Below, piece after piece: positions 24,227 to 35,672 of a stretch of DNA of 64,000 bases. Below the pieces are notes generated by a model that saw nothing but the letters and a program-made list of their open reading frames with translations, searched no databases and had not been told where the DNA came from. The DNA comes from Taudactylus pleione. Taxonomy: Eukaryota > Chordata > Amphibia > Anura > Myobatrachidae. Position 1 is the first letter of the stretch; each line of letters opens with the position of its first letter. A program made the position numbers and the translations under genes. Location: contig JAUIMM010000646.1 of the NCBI GenBank assembly GCA_031769625.1, positions 310,501 through 374,500 on the forward strand. The letters are read 5' to 3'.

Positions 24227-27200
24227 ATAGCATAGCATCCCATGTGACCACTGCCCCCCATAATATAGCATAACATGTGACTACTGTCCCCACGGTATAG
24301 CTTCCCATGTGACCATTGCCCAGCATAGTATAGTATCCCATGTGACCATTGCCCCCCATAATATAGCATCCCATGTGACCACTGCCCCCACGGTATAGCT
24401 TCCCATGTGACCACTGCCCCCCATAGTATAGCATCCCGTGTGACCACTGCCCCCACGGTATAGCTTCCCATGTGACCATTACCCCCCATAGTATAGCATC
24501 CCATGTGACCATTGCCCCCATAATATAGCATCCCATGTGACCATTGCCCCCATAATATAGCATCCCATGTGACCACTGCCCCCATAGTATAGCATCCCAT
24601 GTGACCATTGCCCCCCATAGTATAGCATCCCATGTGACCACTGCCCCCCATAGTATAGAATCCCATGTGACCACTGCCCCCCCATAGTATAGCATCCCAT
24701 GTGACCACTGCCCCCCATAGTATAGCTTCCCATGTGACCACTACCACCCATGGTATTGCATCCCATGTGACTTCTACCCCCCCATAGAATAGCATCCCAT
24801 GTGGCCACTGTCCCCCCATAGTATAGCATCCCATGTGGCCACTGTCCCCCTATAGTATAGCATCCCATGTGACCACTGTCCCCATGGTATAGCATCCCAT
24901 GTGACCACTGTCCCCATGGTATAGCATCCCATGTGACCACTGCCCCCATGGTATAGCATCCCATGTCACCACCGCCACTCATAGTATAGCATCCCATGTC
25001 ACCACCGCCTCCCATAGTATAGCATCCCATGTGACCACCGCCCCCCATAGTATAGCATCCCATGGGACCACTGCCCCCCATAGTATAGCATCCCATGGGA
25101 CCACTGCCCCCATAGTATAGCATCCCATGTGACCACTGCCCCCATAGTATAGCATCCCATGGGACCACTGCCCCCCATAGTATAGCATCCCATGGGACCA
25201 CTGTCCCCATAGTATAGCATCCCATGTGACCATTGCCCTCCATAGTATAGCATCCCATGTGACCACTGCCCCCACGGTATAGCTTCCCATGTGACCATTG
25301 CCCCCCATAGTATAGCTTCCCATGTGACCATTGCCCCACGGTATAGCTTCCCATGTGACCATTGCCCCCATAGTATAGCTTCCCATGTGACCATTGCCCC
25401 CCATAGTATAGCATCCCATGTGACCATTGCCCCCATAATATAGCATCCCATGTGACCTCCGCCCCCCATAGTATAGCATCCCATGTCACCACCGCCTCCC
25501 ATAGTATAGCATCCCATGTGACCACTGCCCCATAGTATAGCATCCCATGTGACCATTGCCCCCCCATAGTATAGCATCCCATGTGACCATTGCCCCCCAT
25601 AATATAGCATCCCATGTGACCACTGCCCCCACGGTATAGCTTCCCATGTGACCACTGCCCCCCATAGTATAGCATCCCGTGTGACCACTGCCCCCACAGT
25701 ATAGCTTCCCATGTGACCATTACCCCCCATAGTATAGCATCCCATGTGACCATTGACCCCATAATATAGCATCCCATGTGACCATTGCCCCCATAATATA
25801 GCATCCCATGTGACCACTGCCCCCCATAGTATAGCATCCCATGTGACCATTGCCCCCCCATAGTATAGCATCCCATGTGACCACTGACCCCCATAGTATA
25901 GCATCCCATGTGACCACTGCCCCCCCATAGTATAGCATCCCATGTGACCACTGCCCCCCATAGTATAGCTTCCCATGTGACCACTACCACCCATGGTATT
26001 GCATCCCATGTGACTTCTACCCCCCCATAGAATAGCATCCCATGTGGCCACTGTCCCCCCATAGTATAGCATCCCATGTGGCCACTGTCCCCCCATAGTA
26101 TAGCATCCCATGTGACCACTGTCCCCATGGTATAGCATCCCATGTCACCACTGCCCCCATGGTATAGCATCCCATGTCACCACTGCCCCCATGGTATAGC
26201 ATCCCATGTCACCACCGCCACCCATAGTATAGCATCCCATGTGACCACCGCCTCCCATAGTATAGCATCCCATGTGACCACCGCCCCCACGGTATAGCTT
26301 CCCATGTGACCATTACCCCCCATAGTATAGCATCCCATGTGACCACTGCCACCCATAGTACAGCATCTCGTGACCACTGCCCCCCATAGTATAGCATGCC
26401 ACGTGACCAGTGTCCCCCATAGTATAGCATCCCATGTGACCACTGTCCCCATAGTATAGCATCCCATGTGACCACTGGCCCCCATAGTATAGCATCCCAT
26501 GTGACCACTGGCCCCCATAGTATAGCATCCCATGTGACCACTGCCCCCCATAGTATAGCATCCCATGTGACCACTGGCCCCATAGTATAGCATCCCATGT
26601 GACCACTGTCCCCCATAATATAGCATCCCATGTGACCACTGCCCCCCATAGTATAGCATCCCATGTGACCACTGCCCCATAGTATAGCATCCCATGAGAC
26701 CACTGCCCCCCATAGTATAGCATCCCATGTGACCACTGCCCCCCATAGTAAAGCATCCCGTGTGACCACTGCCCCCAATAGTATCGCATCCCATGTGACC
26801 ACTACCCCAATAGTATAGCATCCCATGTGACCATTGCCCCCCATAGTATAGCATCCCATGTGACCATTGCCCCATAGTATAGCATCCCATGTGACCACTG
26901 CCCCCCATAGTATAGCATCCCGTGTGACCACTGCCCCCATAGTATAGCATCCCGTGTGACCATTGCCCCCATAGTATAGCATCCCGTGTGACCACTGCCC
27001 CCCATAGTATAGCATCCCATGTGACCACTGCCCCCCATAGTATAGCATCCCGTGTGACCACTGCCCCCCATAGTATAGCATCCCGTGTGACCACTGTCCC
27101 CCATAGTATAGCATCCCATGTGACCACTGCCACCCATAGTATAGCATCCCATGTGACCACTGCCACCCACAGTATAGCATCCCATGTGACCACTGCCCCC

Positions 27201-27450
27201 CATAGTATAGCATCCCATGTGACCACTGTCCCCCATAGTATAGCATCCCATGTGACCACTACCCCCCATAGTATAGCATCCCATGTGACCATTGCCCTCC
27301 CCCACAGTACCATAGTAAAGCATCCTGTGGGACAACAGGCCCCATAGTATAGCATCCCATGTGACCACTGCCACCCATAGTACAGCATCTCATGACCACT
27401 GCCCCCCATAGTATAGCATGCCATGTGACTAGTGTCCCCCATAGTATAGT

Positions 27451-28868
27451 ATCCCATGTGACCACTGCCCCCGATAGTATAGCATCCCATGTGACCACTG
27501 CCTCCAAAGTATAGCATCCCATGTGACCACCACCCCCATAGTATAGCATCCCGTGTGACCACTGCCCCATAGTATAGCATCCCGTGTGACCACTGCCCCC
27601 ATAGTATAGCATCCCATGTGACTATTGCCCCCCATAGAACAGCATCCCATGTGACCACTGCCCCCCATAGTACAGCATCCCATGTGACCATTGCCCCCAT
27701 AGTATAGCATCCCATGTGACCACCACCCCCATAGTATAGCATCCCGTGTGACCACTGCCCCCATAGTATAGCATCCCATGTGACTATTGCCCCCCCATAG
27801 TACAGCATCCCATGTGACCAGTGCCCCCAAAGTATAGCATCCCATGTGACCACCGCCCCCATAGTATAGCATCCCATGTGACCACTGCCCCCATAGTATA
27901 TCATCACGTGTGATGACCACTGCCCCCATAGTATAGTATCCCATGTGACCATTGCCCTCCCCCACAGTACCATAGTATAGCATCCCATGTGACCACTGTC
28001 CCCCATAGTATAGCATCCCATGTGACCACTGTCCCCCATAGTATAGCATCCCATGTGACCACTGTCCCCCATAGTATAGCATCCCATGTGACCACTGCCC
28101 CCATGGTATAGCATCCCATGTCACCACCGCCACTCATAGTATAGCATCCCATGTCACCACCGCCTCCCATAGTATAGCATCCCATGTGACCATTGCCCCC
28201 ATAATATAGCATCCCATGTGACCACCGCCCCCCATAGTATAGCATCCCATGTGACCATTGCCCCCCCATAGTATAGCATCCCATGTGACCACTGCCCCCC
28301 ATAGTATAGCATCCCATGTGACCACTGCCCCCCCATAGTATAGCATCCCATGTGACCACTGCCCCCCATAGTATAGCTTCCCATGTGACCACTACCACCC
28401 ATGGTATTGCATCCTATGTGACTTCTACCCCCCCATAGAATAGCATCCCATGTGGCCACTGTCCCCCCATAGTATAGCATCCCATGTGGCCACTGTCCCC
28501 CCATAGTATAGCATCCCATGTGACCACTGTCCCCATGGTATAGCATCCCATGTGACCACTGCCCCCATGGTATAGCATCCCATGTCACCACTGCCCCCAT
28601 GGTATAGCATCCCATGTCACCACCGCCACCCATAGTATAGCATCCCATGTGACCACCGCCTCCCATAGTATAGCATCCCATGTGACCACCGCCCCCACGG
28701 TATAGCTTCCCATGTGACCATTACCCCCCATAGTATAGCATCCCATGTGACCACTGCCACCCATAGTACAGCATCTCGTGACCACTGCCCCCCATAGTAT
28801 AGCATGCCACGTGACCAGTGTCCCCCATAGTATAGCATCCCATGTGACCACTGTCCCCATAGTATAGC
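27451..28868. repeat. 1,418-bp tandem duplication, copy 1
   Basis: Monomer order recurs at +1,418 throughout: CCCCGATAGTATAG at about 27471 and 28889, and the rare CACGTG-containing unit at 27905-27910 and 29323-29328. The first ~290 bp of the following block (28575-28868) also resembles 26160-26450, so this duplication arose inside an already repeated region. Confidence 0.88.
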
Positions 28869-30286
28869 ATCCCATGTGACCACTGCCCCCGATAGTATAG
28901 CATCCCATGTGACCACTGCCTCCAAAGTATAGCATCCCATGTGACCACCACCCCCATAGTATAGCATCCCGTGTGACCACTGCCCCATAGTATAGCATCC
29001 CGTGTGACCACTGCCCCCATAGTATAGCATCCCATGTGACTATTGCCCCCCATAGAACAGCATCCCATGTGACCACTGCCCCCCATAGTACAGCATCCCA
29101 TGTGACCATTGCCCCCATAGTATAGCATCCCATGTGACCACCACCCCCATAGTATAGCATCCCGTGTGACCACTGCCCCCATAGTATAGCATCCCATGTG
29201 ACTATTGCCCCCCCATAGTACAGCATCCCATGTGACCAGTGCCCCCAAAGTATAGCATCCCATGTGACCACCGCCCCCATAGTATAGCATCCCATGTGAC
29301 CACTGCCCCCATAGTATATCATCACGTGTGATGACCACTGCCCCCATAGTATAGTATCCCATGTGACCATTGCCCTCCCCCACAGTACCATAGTATAGCA
29401 TCCCATGTGACCACTGTCCCCCATAGTATAGCATCCCATGTGACCACTGTCCCCCATAGTATAGCATCCCATGTGACCACTGTCCCCCATAGTATAGCAT
29501 CCCATGTGACCACTGCCCCCATGGTATAGCATCCCATGTCACCACCGCCACTCATAGTATAGCATCCCATGTCACCACCGCCTCCCATAGTATAGCATCC
29601 CATGTGACCATTGCCCCCATAATATAGCATCCCATGTGACCACCGCCCCCCATAGTATAGCATCCCATGTGACCATTGCCCCCCCATAGTATAGCATCCC
29701 ATGTGACCACTGCCCCCCATAGTATAGCATCCCATGTGACCACTGCCCCCCCATAGTATAGCATCCCATGTGACCACTGCCCCCCATAGTATAGCTTCCC
29801 ATGTGACCACTACCACCCATGGTATTGCATCCTATGTGACTTCTACCCCCCCATAGAATAGCATCCCATGTGGCCACTGTCCCCCCATAGTATAGCATCC
29901 CATGTGGCCACTGTCCCCCCATAGTATAGCATCCCATGTGACCACTGTCCCCATGGTATAGCATCCCATGTGACCACTGCCCCCATGGTATAGCATCCCA
30001 TGTCACCACTGCCCCCATGGTATAGCATCCCATGTCACCACCGCCACCCATAGTATAGCATCCCATGTGACCACCGCCTCCCATAGTATAGCATCCCATG
30101 TGACCACCGCCCCCACGGTATAGCTTCCCATGTGACCATTACCCCCCATAGTATAGCATCCCATGTGACCACTGCCACCCATAGTACAGCATCTCGTGAC
30201 CACTGCCCCCCATAGTATAGCATGCCACGTGACCAGTGTCCCCCATAGTATAGCATCCCATGTGACCACTGTCCCCATAGTATAGC
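28869..30286. repeat. 1,418-bp tandem duplication, copy 2
   Basis: Direct partner of 27451-28868. After about 30300 the sequence follows the order seen after 26450 instead (CTGGCCCCCATAATATAG), giving a mosaic junction. Confidence 0.88.
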
Positions 30287-32608
30287 ATCCCATGTGACCA
30301 CTGGCCCCCATAATATAGCATCCCATGTGACCACTGCCCCCCATAGTATAGCATCCCATGTGACCACTGCCCCCATAGTATAGCATCCCATGTGACCACT
30401 GTCCCCCATAATATAGCATCCCATGTGACCACTGCCCCCCATAGTATAGCATCCCATGTGACCACTGCCCCATAGTATAGCATCCCATGTGACCACTGCC
30501 CCCCATAGTATAGCATCCCATGTGACCACTGCCCCCCATAGTAAAGCATCCCGTGTGACCACTGCCCCCAATAGTATCGCATCCCATGTGACCACTACCC
30601 CAATAGTATCGCATCCCATGTGACCATTGCCCCCATAGTATAGCATCCCATGTGACCATTGCCCCATAGTATAGCATCCCATGTGACCACTGCCCCCCAT
30701 AGTATAGCATCCCGTGTGACCACTGCCCCCATAGTATAGCATCCCGTGTGACCATTGCCCCCATAGTATAGCATCCCGTGTGACCACTGCCCCCCATAGT
30801 ATAGCATCCCGTGTGACCACTGCCCCCCATAGTATAGCATCCCGTGTGACCACTGCCCCCCATAGTATAGCATCCCGTGTGACCACTGTCCCCCATAGTA
30901 TAGCATCCCATGTGACCACTGCCACCCACAGTATAGCATCCCATGTGACCACTGCCACCCACAGTATAGCATCCCATGTGACCACTGCCCCCCATAGTAT
31001 AGCATCCCATGTGACCACTGTCCCCCATAGTATAGCATCCCATGTGACCACTACCCCCCATAGTATAGCATCCCATGTGACCATTGCCCTCCCCCACAGT
31101 ACCATAGTATAGCATCCTGTGGGACAACAGGTCCCATAGTATAGCATCCCATGTGACCACTGCCACCCATAGTACAGCATCCCATGTGACTAGTGTCCCC
31201 CATAGTATAGCATCCCATGTGACCACTGCCCCCGATAGTATAGCATCCCATGTGACCATTGCCCCCATAGTATAGCATCCCATGTGACCACTGCCCCCCA
31301 TAGTACAGCATCCCATGTGACCACTGCCTCCAAAGTATAGCATCCCATGTGACCACCACCCCCATAGTATAGCATCCCGTGTGACCACTGCCCCATAGTA
31401 TAGCATCCCGTGTGACCACTGCCCCCATAGTATAGCATCCCATGTGACTATTGCCCCCCATAGAACAGCATCCCATGTGACCACTGCCCTCCATAGTACA
31501 GCATCCCATGTGACCATTGCCCCCATAGTATAGCATCCCATGTGACAACCACCCCCATAGTATAGCATCCCGTGTGACCACTGCCCCCATAGTATAGCAT
31601 CCCATGTGACTATTGCCCCCCCATAGTGCAGCATCCCATGTGACCAGTGCCCCCAAAGTATAGCATCCCATGTGACCACCGCCCCCATAGTATAGCATCC
31701 CATGTGACCACTGCCCCCATAGTATATCATCACGTGTGATGACCACTGCCCCCATAGTATAGTATCCCATGTGACCATTGCCCTCCCCCACAGTACCATA
31801 GTATAGCATCCCATGTGACCACTGTCCCCCATAGTATAGCATCCCATGTGACCACTGCCACCCATAGTATAGCATCCCATGTGACCACTGCCCCACATAG
31901 TATAGCATCCTATGTGACCATTGCCCTCCCCCACAGTACCATAGTATAGCATCCTGTGGGACAACGGGCCCCATAGTATAGCATCCCATGTGACCACTGC
32001 CACCCATAGTACAGCATCTCATGACCACTGCCCCCCATAGTATAGCATGCCATGTGACTAGTGTCCCCCATAGTATAGCATCCCATGTGACCACTGCCCC
32101 CGATAGTATAGCATCCCATGTGACCATTGCTCCCATAGTATAGCATCCCATGTGACCACTGCCCCCCATAGTACAGCATCCCATGTGACCACTGCCCCCC
32201 ATAGTACAGCATCCCATGTGACCATTGCCCCCATAGTATAGCATCCCATGTGACCACCACCCCCATAGTATAGCATCCCATGTGACCACCACCCCCATAG
32301 TATAGCATCCCGTATGACCACTGCCCCATAGTATAGCATCCCGTGTGACCACTGCCCCAATAGTATAGCATCCCATGTGACTATTGCCCCCCATAGTACA
32401 GCATCCCATGTGACCACTGCCCCCAAAGTATAGCATCCCATGTGACCACCGCCCCCATAGTATAGCATCCCATGTGACCACTGCCCCCATAGTATATCAT
32501 CCCGTGTGATGACCACTGCCCCCATAGTATAGTATCCCATGTGACCATTGCCCTCCCCCACAGTACCATAGTATAGCATCCTGTGGGACAACTGGCCCCA
32601 TAGTATAG

Positions 32609-33104
32609 ACAGCACAGCATAGCTTGAGAGGATGACAGAACGGCGCTCTATCTGACGTACACATCTCCCTCGCTGTTCTGACAGCTGTATATTACACACT
32701 GCCATTTTCCAGACCCACACAGTGCCGGCAACCACAGCCTTGTCAGGTCCCCCAAATAAAATATTTACACAAGTCAGACCGGAGACGCTGTCACTAGACA
32801 GCGAATGAGACACCTTCCCTGAGAGAGAGAGAGACAACATAACGTTCCTACAGAGACTGCGCTAGGGACAAGGTAAGTATGTAGTTATGTAGCGTGAGTG
32901 CAGGTGAGTGATTGTGTAATAAAAGACTAAAACCTACGGGGGGGGGGGTGTCCTGTCTTTTGTTTAATATTCATTTTACAGGAGGGACAGTGGCACCAGT
33001 GGGCCCTTAATGCTGGTACTTGTATCGGCATGCACGGGAGGCTTGCTGGCATCACTAACCCCACTGTAAAAGACAATAATATTTATTATAACATTTGCCC
33101 ATGA
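32609..33104. other. Unassigned sequence beside the giant array
   Basis: Unique-looking sequence. It contains a short GA run (32822-32834), AAGGTAAGTATG with a strong 5' splice-site match (GT at 32873-32874), an AATAAAA at about 32918, and a run of ten G near 32939. A minus-strand frame starts at 32840 and runs into the array; its first ~80 residues show no family signature. Confidence 0.35.
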
Positions 33105-33440
33105 ACTGCACCACCGGCCAGGGGTGCAGACCATAACCCTAGGCTTCAGCCCAGGCCTGGTGTGCTAAGGAGAGGGGGGATCCCTTTGTTGGGGGGTCCC
33201 CTCCTCCCCATAGATCCCAAGCCTGGGCTGGCTAGTTTGGGGTGTTAATGCTTTGGCCGGGGGACTCGGTGAAAGGGTCCCCTGGCTAGTGGAGCCCTGT
33301 GCTGGTTCTTGACATACGGGGGACCCCTACATATTTTTGTCCCCGTCTTTTGCGAACCAGCACCGGCTCAAAGTGTCCGGTGATGGTTATGCTCGGGAGG
33401 AGGAACCCCACGCGGTTTTTAAAAATATATATATTTTAAC
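33105..33440. repeat. GC-rich dispersed repeat, copy B
   Basis: It parallels 2440-2930: CTTCAGCCCAGGCCTGG, a GGGGGATCCCTTT..GGGGGGTCCCC hairpin, CCTGGGCTGGCTAG, GTGAAAGGGTCCCCTGGCT, then GTGCTGGTT and ACGGGGGACCCCTACAT. It has one hairpin subunit instead of three and ends in an AT-rich tail (AAAAATATATATATTTT). Confidence 0.65.
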
Positions 33441-33492
33441 ACTTTATTTGCTCAGTATTATAGAAACAAGCAGTTTGCACTTATCTCACAGG

Positions 33493-34540
33493 CAGAGCCG
33501 GATTAAGGTCTGTGGGGCCCCCATTAAATGTGACAAACTGGGGGTATGCGCAATGGGGACCTTATGCAGAGCCCCCAATAGTGTCAGTGCCCACAGTGGT
33601 AGTGCCCCGTATGCAGTGCACCCAGTAGCAGTGCCCCTTATGCAGTGCCCCCTATGCAATATTCCCATTAGTAGTGCCCCCTGTAGTAATGCCCTCTGTA
33701 TAAATGCCCCCAGTAGGGCCCTGTAGTTGTACCCCAAATAGTAATGCCCCCCAGTAGTAATTGGGCATGTGCCCAATAGTAATGCCCTAGTAGTAATGCC
33801 CCCTGTATAAATCCCCCAGTAGAAATACCCATGCAGTTGTGCCCCAAATAGTAATGCCCCCAGTAGTCATTCCCCCTTTAGTAGAGCCCTCTGTAGAAAT
33901 GCCCCCAGTAGTAATGCCCCTCTATTAGTGCCCCCAATACTAATGCTCCCTCTCTAGTAGAGCCTCCAATAGAAATACCCCCTGATTAATGCCCCCAGTA
34001 GTAATGCTCCCCCCTGAATAATGCCCCCCGCCAGTAATGCCCCCAGTAGTAATGCCTCCCCCCTCCCCGAGTAATGCCCCAGTAGTAATGCTCCCCCCTG
34101 AATAATGCCCCCCGCCAGTAATGCCCCCAGTAGTAATGCCTCCCCCCTCCCCGAGTAATGCCCCAGTAGTAATGCTCCCCCCTGAATAATGCCCCCAGTA
34201 GGCCGCTTGCACTAAAAAAAGTAAAAAATAAAGCTCATACTTACCTGAACCTTAGCCCCGCGTCCTCTGCTGTCCACTCGGCTGCTCCTCCGCACTATGG
34301 CAGAGACGTCTCTGCCATAGTGCTCTGCGTGAGCCGGAAGCTGGAGCTCAAGCCTCCGACTCCGGCTGCCGCTGCGGGGAGGGAGCCGGGCGCCTGGTAA
34401 TAGGAGCCTCCCTGCGGCGCCGGGGTTAGGTTGGCCGGAGGAGGCGGAACTGGTTCCGCCTCCTCCGGTCCACTTTAACCCCGATGGGTGTGGGGGCCCT
34501 TAACGATCGCCCCTGTCGCCCCCCCGTTAATCCGGCCCTG
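33493..34540. mobile_element. Complete non-autonomous hAT element with 8-bp target duplication
   Basis: The terminal inverted repeats are CAGAGCCGGATTAA at 33493-33506 and TTAATCCGGCCCTG at 34527-34540 (13 of 14 pairs). They are flanked by the identical octamer CTCACAGG at 33485-33492 and 34541-34548. An 8-bp duplication with CAG-starting ends is the hAT signature. The 1,048-bp body carries no transposase: its left two-thirds is a minisatellite and its right third is GC-rich. ACTTACCTGAA near 34240 is a splice-donor-like motif on the minus strand. Confidence 0.9.
33548..34205. repeat. 15-16-bp minisatellite inside the hAT element
   Basis: Degenerate units of the form AGTAGTAATGCCCCC, with spacing from 12 to 20 bp. 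Between about 34005 and 34200 an 84-bp superunit (CCTGAATAATGCCCCCCGCC through CCTCCCCGAGTAATGCCCC) occurs twice and begins a third time. Confidence 0.85.
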
Positions 34541-34548
34541 CTCACAGG

Positions 34549-35505
34549 TGTGTGTGACTGTGGGGAACACGGGTAGGACACGCTATGAAAAATCACAATT
34601 CAGCAAAACATGATTCTTGGTAAATTTGGAGTGTTTTAGCTGACAAACGTCACCCGCGTTCCTGCGATGCTGCGGGTGTTTAAACTGGGGCCAGACACGT
34701 TTCTTAGTACATTTACCCCATAATCTGGGGATTAGGTTTTTATGCTGCGCAGGCAGACTCTGCAGAGACTGGTGAAGCGGTAAATTAACCCTTAATGCTC
34801 AGTTCAGTATCAGAATAATTATGTTAGTAAAAATGTGGCAGTAAGTAATTATAAGCAGTGTGCGCTCAGCATTACTGATAGATAAGCACCTCAGGTTCCC
34901 TTTGTCGCTGCTTTCATGTACGACTGGGTGAGCATCGCCGCAAATAATGCAAAACGTCTGATTCATTCACTCATTTCTATTCATAAGCAAAGCTCTGCGC
35001 TATTCAAAGATTGCAAGCTCTGCAGGGGAGAATGTAATTATGTTACACTCATTTCTTTCTGTACATCTCCTCATAGGCTCTGACACAGCAGGAAGGCGAC
35101 TATTCACTTCAATGTAGCCATTGGCCAGTTAGTGTTTGTATTATGCTGGTAATCGGATAGATTTGCGCTTCCCGTGTGGGGCCAGTATGAGAGATCACGG
35201 ATCTATGTAGCATGATAAAGCTACATACTGAGAATAGCACATGGAACAAGATAAATTGTACAATTACACAGAATAAGGACTGATACCAAGAATAACACCT
35301 AGTACATAGAGTAACACAGTAAGGAAAGCTGTACTATGAATTGTCCATATAGTGTGTATAACGAGATAACTCATACTGAGAATTACGCCCAGCATACAAA
35401 ACTACAGAGGTTGTACTATGTATTATCCATATGTACAAACTGATGACCGAATCGGGGAATTATGCCCAGTACACACATTTACCTACAGTATACATTATCC
35501 ATTAA
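34549..35505. other. Unassigned low-repeat sequence
   Basis: No gene, terminal repeat or clear tandem repeat. From 35200 to 35490 there is a faint, loose repetition of phrases such as ACTGAGAAT, GCCCAGCATACA and TTGTACTATG-TATTATCCATA, perhaps a very degenerate tandem repeat that resumes near 35829. Confidence 0.35.
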
Positions 35506-35672
35506 TGTAGGGTTAGGGGTGGGGGGTGGCGATAGGCTGTGGGGGGTGGCGATAGACAGTGGGGGGTTGGGGGGTGGCGATAGGCTGTGGGGGGTTGGGG
35601 GGTGGCGATAGGCTGTGGGGGGTGGCGATAGGCTGTGGGGGGTGGCGATAGGCTGTGGGGGGTTGGAGGTTG
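35506..35672. repeat. G-rich minisatellite
   Basis: Six units of GGCGATAGGCTGTGGGGGGT, some with an added TGGGGGG, giving steps of 21 or about 29 bp. The left edge reads TAGGGTTAGGGG and the right flank ATTAGGGTTAG, which resemble telomeric hexamers but are too short to call. Confidence 0.85.

Larger units (their letters stand above)
9150..32608. repeat. Giant 32-33-bp minisatellite, about 23.5 kb
   Basis: One uninterrupted array. The common unit is CATCCCATGTGACCACTG, a run of usually 4-7 C, then ATAGTATAG. The unit length swings between 32 and 33 bp mainly through the C-run. Length divided by unit gives roughly 720 copies. Frequent variants are CCGTGTGACC, CCATGGGACC, ATGTCACCACC, ATGTGGCCACTG and TTCCCATGTGACC. 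The minus strand of the unit contains no stop trinucleotide in any frame, which explains the dozens of overlapping open frames up to 666 residues with GGSGHMGCYTM-like repeats. They are not genes. Confidence 0.98.

Noticed and set aside
9161..32840. Dozens of minus frames such as 30003-32003 (666 codons) and 25.4-kb region frames
   Set aside because: The unit has no stop trinucleotide on the minus strand, so frames overlap in all three registers.
35506..35672. Canonical G-quadruplex motif
   Set aside because: The G-runs are long, but successive pairs are separated by 14 or more bases, so the usual four-run, short-loop pattern is not met cleanly. Not called.
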